DNA of 64,000 nucleotides from JAVBNA01 sp031551875 (GCA_031551875.1 JAVBNA010000001.1:62001-126000), one strand, 5' to 3'; positions 16,501-25,723 are shown, counted from the first letter of the stretch. Numbers and translations are program-made. The notes: a model not told the origin generated them from the sequence alone.

Positions 16501-18909
16501 ATGAAATACGAGCATAAACCCATCGAGAAAAAATGGCAGGAGCGTTGGGAGGCCGAGGGCGTTTTTCATGCGGAAAACGCCTCGGACAAGCCCCCCTTTT
16601 ATGCACTGATTGAGTTCCCCTATCCGTCTGGACAGGGACTTCACGTCGGGCATCCACGCTCCTACACCGCCTTGGACATCGTGTCGCGCAAGCGCCGTTT
16701 GCAGGGCTTTAACGTGCTGTATCCCATCGGCTGGGACGCGTTCGGCCTGCCGGCGGAGAACTACGCGATCAAAAACCATGTCCACCCCGACGCCTTTACG
16801 CGCAAGAACATCGAGCGTTTCAAATCACAGCTTCAGTCGCTGGGGCTGTCCTTTGACTGGAGCCGGGAGATCAATACGACCGACCCCGAATACTATAAAT
16901 GGACCCAGTGGATTTTCCTGGAGATGTTTAAAAAGGGACTGGCCTATAAAAGAGAGATGGCCGTCAACTGGTGCACCTCGTGCAAATGCGTGCTCGCCAA
17001 CGAAGAGGTTGTGGGCGGCGGCTGTGAGCGATGTGGCAGTGAGGTTGTGCGCAAGGTCAAATCCCAGTGGATGCTGGGCATCACCAAGTACGCGCAGCGT
17101 CTGCTTGACGATTTGGAGCTGGTGGACTACCCCGAGCGCGTCAAGGCGCAGCAGCAGAACTGGATCGGCCGCTCGACCGGCTGTGAGGTGGATTTCACCG
17201 CCTCCACGGGTGACGTGCTGAGGGTGTACACCACCCGCCCGGACACGCTGTTCGGCGCAACCTACATGGTCATTTCGCCCGAGCATCCTCTGCTTAACAA
17301 GTGGGCAGACACGCTCATGAACATAGATGAGGTGCGGGTCTATCAGGAGGCGGCCTCCAAAAAGTCTGACTTTGAGCGCACCGAGGTGGCCAAGGACAAA
17401 ACCGGCGTGCGCCTGGAGGGCGTCCACGCGGTCAACCCGGTCAACGGGAACGACATCCCGATATTTGTGTCCGACTACGTGTTGGTGTCCTACGGCACCG
17501 GCGCGATCATGGCAGTGCCCGGCCACGACACCCGTGATTGGGAGTTTGCCAAAAAGTTTGACCTGCCGATTGTTGAGGTGGTCAAGGGCGGCGACATTGC
17601 AAAAGAAGCCTTTACCGACTGCGAGACAGGGATTATGGTCAACTCCGGTTTTCTGGACGGGATGACAGTGGAGGAGGCCAAGGTCGCAATCGCCCGGTTC
17701 ATTGAAGAAAAAGGCCTGGGCGAACCCAAGGTCAACTTCAAGCTGCGTGACTGGGTTTTCTCCCGCCAGCGCTATTGGGGAGAGCCCATTCCGATCGTCC
17801 ACTGTGAAAAATGCGGCTTTGTGGCGCTGCCCGAAGAGGAACTGCCGCTCACGCTGCCCAACGTAGAGTCCTATGAGCCGACCGACAACGGCGAGTCGCC
17901 CCTTGCGGCGATCACCGAATGGGTCAATACCACCTGCCCGCACTGTCACGGCCCCGCCAAGCGCGAGACCGACACCATGCCGCAGTGGGCGGGCTCGAGC
18001 TGGTACTTCCTGCGCTACACCGACCCGAAGAATGACAGCGCACTGGCGGGCAAACAAGCGCTCGACTACTGGATGCCGGTCAACTGGTATAACGGCGGCA
18101 TGGAGCACACAACTCTGCACCTGCTCTACAGCCGCTTCTGGCATAAGTTTCTGTATGACATCGGCGTGGTTTCCATGCCCGAGCCCTATGCCAAGCGCAC
18201 CAGCCACGGCATGATCCTCGGCGAGAACGGCGAAAAGATGTCAAAATCCAAGGGCAACGTGGTCAACCCCGACGACATTGTGAACACACAGGGCGCCGAC
18301 ACCATGCGTCTGTACGAGATGTTCATCGGCGACTTTGAAAAGGCCGCCCCGTGGAGCAGCGACTCCATCAAGGGCTGTAAGCGCTTTTTGGAGCGTTATT
18401 GGGGCTTCCAGGAGATGCTCCTGAACCAGGGCGGTTTGCGTCCTGAGCTTGAGTCTGCCTTCCACAAGGCAATCAAAAAGGTGGACGAGGACATCGAAGG
18501 CCTCAAGTACAACACCGCCATCGCAACGCTGATGGCGCTGCTCAATGACATTTATAACACCGGTTCGGTCACCGCCGACGAGCTGAAAATTTTTACCATT
18601 TTATTAAATCCGTTTGCGCCGCACCTGACCGAAGAGATGTGGGAAAGCAAAGCGCTCGGTAAGGGCATGGTATGCCGGCAGGCGTGGCCGTCATACGACG
18701 AAGCGAAGTGTGTGGACGCGACTGTAGAAATCGCCGTACAGGTGTGTGGCAAGCTCCGCTCCCGCCTGACCGTTCCGGCCGGGATTGCCGCCGAGGAGGC
18801 AATTTATCTTGCGAAGCAGGACGAAAAAGTTCAGTCGTCCATAAACGGGAAACAGATTGTCAAAGAGATCTATATTCCCGGCAAGCTGATTAATCTTGTC
18901 GTGAAGTAA
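16501..18909 (+). CDS. leuS: Leucyl-tRNA synthetase
   Basis: An 802-residue class I synthetase. The HIGH-type motif reads HVGHPRSYTALDI, zinc-binding cysteines appear in CTSCKCVLANEEVVGGGCERC, the CP1 editing domain contains TTRPDTLFGATYM, and the signature loop KMSKSKGNVVNPDD matches KMSKS. The C-terminal anticodon-binding region ends VKEIYIPGKLINLVVK. The ATG at 16501 starts the conserved MKYEHKPIEKKWQERW; a TTG at 16492 is less likely. No T-box leader is visible in the 24 bases before the gene, so it is probably transcribed with the rsfS operon. Confidence 0.97.
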   Translation: MKYEHKPIEKKWQERWEAEGVFHAENASDKPPFYALIEFPYPSGQGLHVGHPRSYTALDIVSRKRRLQGFNVLYPIGWDAFGLPAENYAIKNHVHPDAFTRKNIERFKSQLQSLGLSFDWSREINTTDPEYYKWTQWIFLEMFKKGLAYKREMAVNWCTSCKCVLANEEVVGGGCERCGSEVVRKVKSQWMLGITKYAQRLLDDLELVDYPERVKAQQQNWIGRSTGCEVDFTASTGDVLRVYTTRPDTLFGATYMVISPEHPLLNKWADTLMNIDEVRVYQEAASKKSDFERTEVAKDKTGVRLEGVHAVNPVNGNDIPIFVSDYVLVSYGTGAIMAVPGHDTRDWEFAKKFDLPIVEVVKGGDIAKEAFTDCETGIMVNSGFLDGMTVEEAKVAIARFIEEKGLGEPKVNFKLRDWVFSRQRYWGEPIPIVHCEKCGFVALPEEELPLTLPNVESYEPTDNGESPLAAITEWVNTTCPHCHGPAKRETDTMPQWAGSSWYFLRYTDPKNDSALAGKQALDYWMPVNWYNGGMEHTTLHLLYSRFWHKFLYDIGVVSMPEPYAKRTSHGMILGENGEKMSKSKGNVVNPDDIVNTQGADTMRLYEMFIGDFEKAAPWSSDSIKGCKRFLERYWGFQEMLLNQGGLRPELESAFHKAIKKVDEDIEGLKYNTAIATLMALLNDIYNTGSVTADELKIFTILLNPFAPHLTEEMWESKALGKGMVCRQAWPSYDEAKCVDATVEIAVQVCGKLRSRLTVPAGIAAEEAIYLAKQDEKVQSSINGKQIVKEIYIPGKLINLVVK

Positions 18910-18929
18910 GAGTTTTCGGGAGATTTCCC

Positions 18930-18959
18930 TTGACATGGCGATGGGGTCTATTGTATAAT
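18930..18959 (+). promoter_or_regulatory. Sigma-A-type promoter of rpsU
   Basis: TTGACA (18930-18935), an 18-base spacer, then TATAAT (18954-18959). Both hexamers are perfect. It lies 61 bases upstream of rpsU. Confidence 0.8.
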
Positions 18960-19019
18960 TAATCTCGCGCTTTAATAAGCAAAGTACCCCTGCCGTATGG
19001 CGGAGGGAGGGAAGATAAG

Positions 19020-19196
19020 ATGTCAGAAGTCAGAATTAAAGACAATGAGTCTCTGGATAGTGCGCTGAGAAGATTCAAAAAGCAGTGTGCGCGTTCGGGC
19101 GTTATTGCTGAGGTCCGTAAAAGAGAAGCGTATGAAAAGCCCTCTGTGAGACGCAAAAAGAAATCTGAAGCGGCACGCAAACGGAAGTTCAAATAA
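19020..19196 (+). CDS. rpsU: 30S ribosomal protein S21
   Basis: A 58-residue basic protein, MSEVRIKDNESLDSALRRFK at the N-terminus, with the family pattern EVRKREAYEKPSVRRKKKSEAARKR. S21 is needed for mRNA binding to the 30S subunit. A GGAGGGAGGGAAG ribosome-binding site precedes the ATG and a strong promoter lies upstream, so it is transcribed alone. Length is normal for the family. Confidence 0.95.
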   Translation: MSEVRIKDNESLDSALRRFKKQCARSGVIAEVRKREAYEKPSVRRKKKSEAARKRKFK

Positions 19197-19230
19197 GAAC
19201 TTTTATGCGGTGCGGTGATTATGACGTGAA

Positions 19231-19260
19231 AAAGCGGGTAGTGTAACAGCTGCCCGCTTT
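19231..19260 (+). terminator. Hairpin terminator after rpsU
   Basis: AAAGCGGGTAG (19231-19241) pairs with CTGCCCGCTTT (19250-19260) with one G-T wobble. The T-tract is short, so termination may be partial. Confidence 0.6.
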
Positions 19261-19311
19261 GCGCAATATTTGCAGCCAAATCTGATTCACACGGAAAGGG
19301 GGAGTGAGCCG

Positions 19312-19824
19312 ATGCCTTTGTTTATACCCGACCTGATGCTGGACGGTATCCTGGATTTAACCGCAGAGGAACTGAAAAAACGGGGGATCAGGGGAATCCT
19401 GCTCGATGTGGACAACACATTGACGTCGCACGGCAACCCCGAACCGCTTGAGGGGGTCGTGGAGTGGTCGCGTGCGATGCGGCGCGCGGGGATTGGCATT
19501 ATGATCGTCTCCAACAACACCAGCACGCGCGTGGCGGCCTTTGCGAATAAATTCGATTTACCCTTCATTGCATGGGGCATGAAGCCGTTGCCTTTCGGGT
19601 TTATCCGGGCGCGCAGGTGTCTGGGACTGAAACGCAGGGAAGTGATGGCGGTGGGAGATCAGGTGTACACCGATGTGTTGGGCGCCCATCTGGCCGGGGT
19701 TCAGGCGGTGCTTCTGACGCCGGTTCACCCTGAAACATCCCGCAGCTTCCGGGTGCGCCGGCACTTTGAGAAGGGTGTCATCCGGCGGTATCACCGCAAA
19801 AACAGGCGGGAGGACAAAAAATGA
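19312..19824 (+). CDS. YqeG-family HAD phosphatase
   Basis: A 170-residue HAD-superfamily protein. The catalytic motif GILLDVDNTLTSHG contains the DxDxT nucleophile; motif II is IVSNNTSTRV, and the C-terminal motif is VMAVGDQVYTDVLGAHLAG with paired acidic residues. YqeG proteins are a Firmicutes family of small HAD phosphatases, usually annotated as phosphatidylglycerophosphatase-like; the substrate is not shown by sequence. The ATG at 19312 follows GGAAAGGGGGAG. Its 3' end overlaps the endonuclease IV-like gene by 4 bases. Confidence 0.88.
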   Translation: MPLFIPDLMLDGILDLTAEELKKRGIRGILLDVDNTLTSHGNPEPLEGVVEWSRAMRRAGIGIMIVSNNTSTRVAAFANKFDLPFIAWGMKPLPFGFIRARRCLGLKRREVMAVGDQVYTDVLGAHLAGVQAVLLTPVHPETSRSFRVRRHFEKGVIRRYHRKNRREDKK

Positions 19825-20669
19825 GCGCACGCTTCGGGCCTGCGGGACAGTGTCAGGACTCCCGGCAGCAGGCAAAAAACACCATACAGTTTATAGGATA
19901 CATCGCCGAACGCGGCCTGACCGCCTTTGAATACCAGTGCGGCCGGGGTGTCACGGTGGGTGAAACAAAGGCGCGCGAGATTGGCGCGGCCGCCAGGGCG
20001 GCGGGGATTGAAATTTCCCTGCATGCCCCCTATTACATCTCACTGGCCTCGCCCGACGAGCAAAAGCGGGAAAATTCCATCACTTATATCCTGCAAAGCG
20101 CCCGCGCCGTCCATTGGATGGGTGGGAGGCGCATTGTCGTACACCCCGGTGGGCTTGGAAAGCTGAGCCGCCCTGAAGCGGCCGAGTGTGCCAGTGAAAT
20201 CCTCGTGCGGGCACGGCAAAAGCTGGACGAAGAGGGGCTTGAGGAGATAATTCTTTGTCCGGAAACCATGGGGAAGGTCAACCAGCTGGGTGACCTTGCG
20301 GAGATCCTGACATTCTGTAAGCTCGACGAGCGCAGCCTGCCCTGTATCGACTTCGGGCACCTCAATGCCCGCACACAGGGCGGTCTTTCTGGGAAAGAAC
20401 ATTTTGCGGAGATTTTGCGCGAGATCGGAAACAGCCTTGGACAGGAGCGCCTGCATGCGTTTCACAGTCACTTTTCTAAAATACAATATTCAGCGGGCGG
20501 CGAGGTGCGCCACCTGACCTTTGAGGACGAGCAGTACGGCCCAAAATTTGAGCCGCTTTTGGAGCTTGTGAGAGAACAGGGGCTTTCGCCCGTATTTATC
20601 TGTGAGTCGGCGGGAACGCAGACGCGCGACGCGCTGACGATGAAGCAGCATTATGAGGGGCTTTCGTAG
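19821..20669 (+). CDS. Endonuclease IV-like TIM-barrel protein
   Basis: A 282-residue protein of the AP endonuclease 2 / xylose isomerase-like TIM-barrel superfamily. Metal-ligand motifs are visible: EISLHAPYYISLAS, RIVVHPGG, ILCPETMGKVNQLGD, PCIDFGHLNA and HAFHSHFSKIQYS. This spacing matches endonuclease IV (Nfo), which cuts at abasic sites, but the segment lengths differ from typical Nfo. It is therefore either a divergent DNA-repair AP endonuclease or a related sugar isomerase-type enzyme. It overlaps the YqeG gene by 4 bases and precedes aroQ. Confidence 0.75.
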   Translation: MSARFGPAGQCQDSRQQAKNTIQFIGYIAERGLTAFEYQCGRGVTVGETKAREIGAAARAAGIEISLHAPYYISLASPDEQKRENSITYILQSARAVHWMGGRRIVVHPGGLGKLSRPEAAECASEILVRARQKLDEEGLEEIILCPETMGKVNQLGDLAEILTFCKLDERSLPCIDFGHLNARTQGGLSGKEHFAEILREIGNSLGQERLHAFHSHFSKIQYSAGGEVRHLTFEDEQYGPKFEPLLELVREQGLSPVFICESAGTQTRDALTMKQHYEGLS

Positions 20670-20688
20670 AAAAGAAAGGATGGCGGGC

Positions 20689-21135
20689 ATGGCCAAAAAG
20701 AAGATTCTGGTTTTGCTGGGTCCCAATCTCAACATGACCGGCGTACGGGAAAAAAACGTCTACGGCTCGGAAACGGCGGAAAGTATTGAGGAACAGATCC
20801 TCCAGACGGCGGAAAAGCTAGGATTCGCCTGTGAGGTGTTTCAGTCCAACCACGAGGGAGCACTGATTGACAAAATCCATGAGGGCTATGGGCAGATCGC
20901 GGGCGGCATCATCAACGCCGGCGCGCTCACCCATTACAGCTATGCCCTGCGCGACGCCCTTTCGGCCGTGCGTCTTCCTTTTATCGAGGTGCACATGTCC
21001 AACATCCACGCGCGGGAGGAGTTCCGTCACGCCTCGGTGATTGCGGGGGTGTGCGTCGGGCAGATCGCGGGGTTTGGTAAGCACAGCTATATGCTTGCGC
21101 TGGACGCCTTGCATGACATTCTGTGCAACATTTAG
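20689..21135 (+). CDS. aroQ: Type II 3-dehydroquinate dehydratase
   Basis: A 148-residue enzyme. LVLLGPNLNMTGVRE is the type II signature with the catalytic region; NHEGALIDKIHE and GGIIINAGALTHYSYALRDAL-like motifs follow, and IEVHMSNIHAREEFRH carries the catalytic histidine. It dehydrates 3-dehydroquinate in the shikimate pathway and forms dodecamers. The ATG at 20689 is 8 bases after AAAGGATGG; an ATG nine bases upstream is possible. It precedes the M24 peptidase and efp, a conserved Clostridia order. Confidence 0.94.
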   Translation: MAKKKILVLLGPNLNMTGVREKNVYGSETAESIEEQILQTAEKLGFACEVFQSNHEGALIDKIHEGYGQIAGGIINAGALTHYSYALRDALSAVRLPFIEVHMSNIHAREEFRHASVIAGVCVGQIAGFGKHSYMLALDALHDILCNI

Positions 21136-21143
21136 GAGGTTAC

Positions 21144-22214
21144 ATGGAAAATCCCGTAGAACGTCTGATGCGTCTGATCCCCGATGGGGTGGACGGAGCT
21201 CTCATCCAGACCCCGGTCAACCGGCGGTATCTGACCGGGTTTAAATCCTCGGCCGGATTTGTGCTCCTGCTCAAGGGGGCGTGCATTTTCCTGACCGACT
21301 TCCGGTATTATGAGTCGGCCCAAAAGGTTGTCAAAACCGCGCGGGTCGAGCAGTATACAAGGCTGGCGGATACCTTCGCCGCCCTCAAAAAGAAGTACAA
21401 CCTGCGGTATCTGCTGGTCGAGCACGACAGGCTTTGCCTGGGCGACCTCGAGCGCATGCAGACTGCGTTTGAGGGCGTCAAGCTTATCTATGACACAAAG
21501 CTTGATGAGATTCTCTCTGATATCCGCATTGTCAAAACACCGGAGGAACTTCGTAAAATCGAACAGGCGCAGGCGCTGACCGAAAAGGCCTACGACCATA
21601 TCCTGCACAAAATTCGCCCCGGCGTGACCGAGATTTCAATTGCACTGGAAATCGAATACTTTATGCGCAGGCAGGGGGCTGAGGCGGTCGCCTTTGATCC
21701 CATTGTGGTCTCGGGCAGAAACAGTGCGCTGCCGCACGGCGTCCCGACCGGGAAGGCGATTGAGACGGGAGATTTCGTCACGATGGATACCGGCGCCATG
21801 GTGGACGGCTGGCACAGCGACATGACTCGTACGGTGGCGGTGGGGCGCGTAACGGAGGAGCAGCGCAAAATGTATGAGGTGGTGCGGCGCGCCCAGTGCT
21901 GCGCCCTGGAGCGCATCCGGGCAGGGCTGTCCTGTGAGGATGCGGATGAAGCCGCGCGGCAGGTTATCCGCGAAGCGGGCTATGGAGAGGCGTTCGGCCA
22001 TTCCACCGGTCACGGTGTCGGCATGGAGGTGCACGAAGCGCCCAGTGTTGCGCCGGGGAACCCCCAATTATTACGTCCGGGCATGGTGATCACGGTGGAG
22101 CCGGGCATCTATTTGAGCGGAAAGTTTGGTGTGCGCATTGAGGACATGGTGATTGTCACAGAAGTGGGCCATAAAAATCTGACAAAATGCACCAAAGATT
22201 TGACGATTTTGTAA
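21144..22214 (+). CDS. M24-family Xaa-Pro aminopeptidase
   Basis: A 356-residue protein with a creatinase-like N-terminal domain (about 1-125) and the pita-bread catalytic domain. Metal ligands are recognisable in VTMDTGAMVDGWHSDMTRT (two Asp), GHSTGHGVGMEVHEAP (His) and TVEPGIYLSGKFGVRIEDM (two Glu). It removes N-terminal residues before proline. The ATG at 21144 follows AGGAGGTTAC. It is usually found beside efp in Firmicutes, as here. Confidence 0.92.
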   Translation: MENPVERLMRLIPDGVDGALIQTPVNRRYLTGFKSSAGFVLLLKGACIFLTDFRYYESAQKVVKTARVEQYTRLADTFAALKKKYNLRYLLVEHDRLCLGDLERMQTAFEGVKLIYDTKLDEILSDIRIVKTPEELRKIEQAQALTEKAYDHILHKIRPGVTEISIALEIEYFMRRQGAEAVAFDPIVVSGRNSALPHGVPTGKAIETGDFVTMDTGAMVDGWHSDMTRTVAVGRVTEEQRKMYEVVRRAQCCALERIRAGLSCEDADEAARQVIREAGYGEAFGHSTGHGVGMEVHEAPSVAPGNPQLLRPGMVITVEPGIYLSGKFGVRIEDMVIVTEVGHKNLTKCTKDLTIL

Positions 22215-22229
22215 TTTTTCGAAAATTTG

Positions 22230-22258
22230 TTGAAAAAAGAATGGAAATACGATACACT
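22230..22258 (+). promoter_or_regulatory. Putative promoter of efp
   Basis: TTGAAA (22230-22235), 17-base spacer, TACACT (22253-22258), 37 bases before the efp start. Confidence 0.5.
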
Positions 22259-22294
22259 AATACTGTTATAAAACCCAAATGGAGGATTGTTACG

Positions 22295-22852
22295 ATGATA
22301 TCAGCAGGAGATTTTAGAAACGGCTTAACCTTTGAAATGGACGGAAACGTATATACGGTCGTGGAATTTCAGCATGTGAAGCCAGGAAAAGGCGCGGCCT
22401 TTGTCCGCACAAAGATTCGCGACGTCATCAATGGCGGCGTGGTGGAGCGTACCTTTAACCCCACGGAAAAGTTCCCGTCGGCTTATGTGGAGCGCCGGGA
22501 CATGCAGTATCTCTATAGCGACGGAGATCTGTATTATTTCATGGACAACGAGACCTATGAGCAGCTCCCCATCGGAGCCGGCATACTCAGCGACAGCTTC
22601 AAGTTCGTCAAGGAAAACATGGAGTGCAAGATCATTTCCTATAAGGGCAATGTCTTTGGCGTCGAGCCGCCTTTCTTTGTAGAGCTTCAGATCACCGAGA
22701 CCGACCCCGGCTTTAAGGGTGATACCGCGACCAACGCGACCAAACCCGCAAAGCTGGAAACCGGCGCAGAGATCCGCGTGCCCCTCTTCATCGAGGAGGG
22801 CGAGATGGTGCGTGTCGACACGAGAACCGGTGAATATATGGAGCGTGCATAA
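22295..22852 (+). CDS. efp: Elongation factor P
   Basis: A 185-residue protein with the three OB-type domains of EF-P: MISAGDFRNGLTFEMDGN, the loop VKPGKGAAFVRTK whose lysine (residue 32) is the usual modification site, and the C-terminal signature region ETDPGFKGDTATNATKPA. EF-P relieves ribosomes stalled at polyproline. The ATG at 22295 follows GGAGGATTG; in-frame upstream codons overlap the preceding peptidase and are not part of the family. No EpmA/EpmB-type modification gene is adjacent. Confidence 0.97.
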   Translation: MISAGDFRNGLTFEMDGNVYTVVEFQHVKPGKGAAFVRTKIRDVINGGVVERTFNPTEKFPSAYVERRDMQYLYSDGDLYYFMDNETYEQLPIGAGILSDSFKFVKENMECKIISYKGNVFGVEPPFFVELQITETDPGFKGDTATNATKPAKLETGAEIRVPLFIEEGEMVRVDTRTGEYMERA

Positions 22853-22916
22853 CCCCGTCTTACAGGATAATTTGCTTTTAAAACAATGGGGTTAAGAGTT
22901 TAAGGAGGAAATCAGG

Positions 22917-23795
22917 ATGACTGTGGTCGAAAAGATTGCCTATACAAAAGGATTTTTTTCTGGTCTGAACATTGACAGTGCGACCGCAGAGGGCAAGGCC
23001 TTCAATGCGCTTTTGGAGCTTCTGGAGGAGCTGGTCGTTTCCAATGCTGATTTGGAAAAGCAGTGCGAGAGCCTGAAGGATCAGGTCAGTGAAATTGATG
23101 AGTACGTTTCGGAGATGTTCAACGACGTCTTTGACAACGCCTCTTTCGAACACAGCCATGATTTTTCTGACGATGCGATTTTGTACGAGGTCATTTGCCC
23201 CGAGTGCGGTGAACGAACCACGTTCGGGCAGAGGATTGCTCTGCGCGGATACATGGAATGCCCCGGCTGCGGACTCAATCTGGAATTTGACTATGACGAG
23301 GAGCTTCCGGACGAACTTGAGGAGGCCGAGCTGCCCGGATCGGAGCAAGCCGAAGCGTTTTATACCGAGCCGGTTGTGACGGAGGAACCTTTCGGAACGG
23401 CAGTGCAGGTTGACCAGTCCGCCTCAGAATTTGTGGCGCCGCCGCCTGTGCCGAAACCGGCGCAGGGGGAGGATGACCGGATCCCGCAGACCGAGGAGTT
23501 TGTCTACAGCGAAACCCAGGAGGAGGAAGAGGACGCGCCGGCGGACGCCGTAAAAGAAGTCGTGTCCGAGCCTGAGGCGGACGCTGTAGAAGAGATGCCT
23601 GAAGCGGACGAAAAAGCTGACGCGGAAAGCGCGCTGGTCAAGGTCGAATTTGTCGCCGACCGGGAAGCTTTTGAGGCGGGCCGTATGGCCGCCAAGCAGT
23701 ATAAGTTTTCCGAGGACAACGTAAACATTGACTTTGACAAGCTCATTCCGTCCGGCATGCCGGCGGAGGACGCGGCAGAAACAGACGCACAATAA
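22917..23795 (+). CDS. CD1247-like zinc-ribbon protein
   Basis: A 292-residue acidic protein. Residues 1-80 are mostly helical (KIAYTKGFFSGLNID, then coiled coil LEELVVSNADLEKQCESLKD), matching the N-terminal domain found in Clostridia CD1247-type proteins next to efp. A zinc-ribbon follows at about residues 100-120 (CPECGERTTFGQ...CPGCGLNLEF). The rest is low-complexity and acidic, with many Glu and Asp, ending in a short conserved-looking segment AAKQYKFSEDNVNIDFDKLI. Function is unknown; the linkage to efp in Clostridia is the main recognition feature. It ends at a strong terminator. Confidence 0.75.
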   Translation: MTVVEKIAYTKGFFSGLNIDSATAEGKAFNALLELLEELVVSNADLEKQCESLKDQVSEIDEYVSEMFNDVFDNASFEHSHDFSDDAILYEVICPECGERTTFGQRIALRGYMECPGCGLNLEFDYDEELPDELEEAELPGSEQAEAFYTEPVVTEEPFGTAVQVDQSASEFVAPPPVPKPAQGEDDRIPQTEEFVYSETQEEEEDAPADAVKEVVSEPEADAVEEMPEADEKADAESALVKVEFVADREAFEAGRMAAKQYKFSEDNVNIDFDKLIPSGMPAEDAAETDAQ

Positions 23796-23803
23796 ATGCA
23801 TGA

Positions 23804-23839
23804 GAAAGCCGCGGCAGACATTTGTCTGCCGCGGCTTTC
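23804..23839. terminator. Bidirectional terminator between convergent genes
   Basis: A 17-base arm starting GAAAGCCGCGGCAGACA (23804-23820) pairs perfectly with the arm at 23823-23839. It serves the CD1247-like gene and the convergent AI-2E transporter gene; both flanks have short A or T runs. Confidence 0.8.
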
Positions 23840-23860
23840 TTCGGGATTTAAGATCAATCA

Positions 23861-25024
23861 TCATTCCCTTTGTTTTTCAGACTTAGAGTCAGCACGAGCC
23901 TTTTTGGCCTCCCGCGCGCGCACAAAGTCAATCACAAACAGGCGAATGGCCGCAAAGATAGGCACACCCAGGATCATGCCGGTGATGCCGAAGAGGCCGC
24001 TGCCCAGCGTGACGGCAAAGATGACCCAAAAGGGGCTGAAGCCCAGCGACGAGCCGAGGATGCGGGGATTAAGGAAGTTGGCGTCCACCTGCTGGAGCAG
24101 GAAAAGAAAGATAAACGCCCAGAGGGTCGTGAGGAAGTCAGAGGAAATGAAAGTCAGCAGGGGCACCGAGATGATGGCGATGATGGGGCCGAAATAGGGG
24201 ATGAAGTTGAACATACCGTAGAAGAAGCCCAGAACAGGCGCATTGGGTACGCCGATCAGCGTCAGCCCGAGGGCGGCGACGGTGCTGACGATCAAGGAGT
24301 CAGTCAGCTGGGCAAAGAAGTAGCGGTAGATCACTTGATCCACGCGGCGGAGCGTGACAGCCATCCGATAAATCCGCTCCTCGGTGAAAACGAGGCCGAG
24401 CAGGCGTTTGATCACCTTAATCAGATTTTCCTTGTCCAGAATCATATAGATCGAGATGATGATGCCCAGAAAGATGGAGGTAACCACGGAGGACACGCTC
24501 ACGATACCCTCGAAATACGTGCCGACGTTTTCAAATTTTATGATGCCCGACAAATCTGTCAGTGAAAAGTTCTTAATGGCCTCGTCCAGTTCGAGTGACG
24601 CAATCAGCGGGCTGTTTTTGCTCAGGTTTTCCACAATGCTCACCAAATTGTCCTGGTACTGCGGCACTTTGTCCACAAAGCTGATGACGCTGTTGACCAG
24701 CGCGGGCAGCAGAAAGCTGAGCAGCACGGCGAGCAGGAGCAAAAAGCCTAGGTAGACGACCAGTGTGCTGAACGCACGCGCGTGTTTGACGATTATGTGG
24801 CGTTTAGACCGGGACATTTTGGCATACAGGCGCTTGTGGGGTTTGTTGAGAAAGTAGGCGAATACAAACCCGATGATGAAGGGGGTCAGAAGCGAGAGGA
24901 TCCATCCAATGGAGGAGAAAATCCCGCCCAGATTATCAAAGGTCTTCCAAACGACAATCACAGCCACCGCCAGCGTCATCCACCGCAGCCACCAGCTCCA
25001 ATTCTCTCTGAACTTTTGGTTCAT
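23861..25024 (-). CDS. AI-2E family transporter (PerM/YtvI-like)
   Basis: A 387-residue integral membrane protein. Hydrophobic segments lie near residues 14-33, 37-57, 67-90, 155-178, 225-260, 265-290 and 300-345. The family pattern LTPFIIGFVFAYFLNKP near the N-terminus and YGMFNFIPYFGPIIA / GSGLFGITGMILGVPIFAA in the C-terminal half are typical of the UPF0118/AI-2E exporter family. Known members transport autoinducer-2 or act as Na+/H+ antiporters; the substrate here is unknown. It is transcribed alone, convergent with the CD1247-like gene and divergent from rpmG. Confidence 0.85.
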   Translation of the reverse strand: MNQKFRENWSWWLRWMTLAVAVIVVWKTFDNLGGIFSSIGWILSLLTPFIIGFVFAYFLNKPHKRLYAKMSRSKRHIIVKHARAFSTLVVYLGFLLLLAVLLSFLLPALVNSVISFVDKVPQYQDNLVSIVENLSKNSPLIASLELDEAIKNFSLTDLSGIIKFENVGTYFEGIVSVSSVVTSIFLGIIISIYMILDKENLIKVIKRLLGLVFTEERIYRMAVTLRRVDQVIYRYFFAQLTDSLIVSTVAALGLTLIGVPNAPVLGFFYGMFNFIPYFGPIIAIISVPLLTFISSDFLTTLWAFIFLFLLQQVDANFLNPRILGSSLGFSPFWVIFAVTLGSGLFGITGMILGVPIFAAIRLFVIDFVRAREAKKARADSKSEKQRE

Positions 25025-25176
25025 TCTTTTATGTCACTCCTTTTTGAGGCAATACTATAATTATAAGTATAATGGAAATCGTTTATAAATGCGACTGTTA
25101 TTTGAGGAATTTTTAAAATTGAGCAGATAAGCGTCCGCCGGGGCAAAAAAAGAAGGAAAAGATTGCGGGAAAATGC

Positions 25177-25206
25177 TTGACGGGGCGCGACAACTTATGG
25201 TATACT
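25177..25206 (+). promoter_or_regulatory. Promoter of the rpmG-secE-nusG operon
   Basis: TTGACG (25177-25182), 18-base spacer ending in TGG (an extended -10 TG), then TATACT (25201-25206). It lies 76 bases before rpmG. Confidence 0.75.
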
Positions 25207-25282
25207 TGCCATACCTCGAAAAGGGTTATTTTTTTGCCCTTTGAGGGAGGCTAACATTAACCGTCAAACGGGAGGTGCCGAC

Positions 25283-25432
25283 ATGAGAGTCAGAATTACA
25301 CTCGCCTGCACGGAGTGCAAGCAGCGCAACTACGACACAAAGAAGAACAAGAAGAACACACCGGATCGTCTTGAGCTGAAGAAGTACTGCAGGTTCTGCA
25401 GGAAACATACTGCTCATAAGGAAACCAAATAA
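25283..25432 (+). CDS. rpmG: 50S ribosomal protein L33 (zinc-binding form)
   Basis: A 49-residue protein, MRVRITLACTECKQRNYDTK at the start and YCRFCRKHTAHKETK at the end. The two CxxC pairs (CTEC and CRFC) show the zinc-containing type, not the cysteine-free paralogue induced by zinc starvation. The ATG at 25283 follows GGGAGGTGCC. It heads the rpmG-secE-nusG operon, the standard order in Firmicutes. Confidence 0.95.
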   Translation: MRVRITLACTECKQRNYDTKKNKKNTPDRLELKKYCRFCRKHTAHKETK

Positions 25433-25449
25433 GCACGGGAGGGCAGAAA

Positions 25450-25701
25450 ATGGCTAAAGACAACAAATCCTCGGTTGCAGTAAAGCCGAAGAAAAACAAG
25501 GAGGCCGCGCCCTCCAAAGTCGGCCGCTTCTTCCGCGAATGCAAGAGCGAATTTAAGAAAATCGTTTGGCCGACACCCAAAACCGTATTCAAGAACATGG
25601 GGATCACCATGGCTGTGATTGCCGTCATCGGTGTTTTTGTCGTGTTGCTTGACTGGGGGCTTTTACAGCTTCTGGGCCTGGTTATGAACGTCAATGGCTA
25701 A
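25450..25701 (+). CDS. secE: Preprotein translocase subunit SecE
   Basis: An 83-residue protein: a charged cytoplasmic N-terminus, the conserved amphipathic segment VGRFFRECKSEFKKIVWPTPKT, then one transmembrane helix (about residues 50-75). SecE stabilises the SecY channel. This is the single-helix Gram-positive form. It lies between rpmG and nusG. Confidence 0.95.
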   Translation: MAKDNKSSVAVKPKKNKEAAPSKVGRFFRECKSEFKKIVWPTPKTVFKNMGITMAVIAVIGVFVVLLDWGLLQLLGLVMNVNG

Positions 25702-25723
25702 TCACTAACTTGGAGGGTTCTCA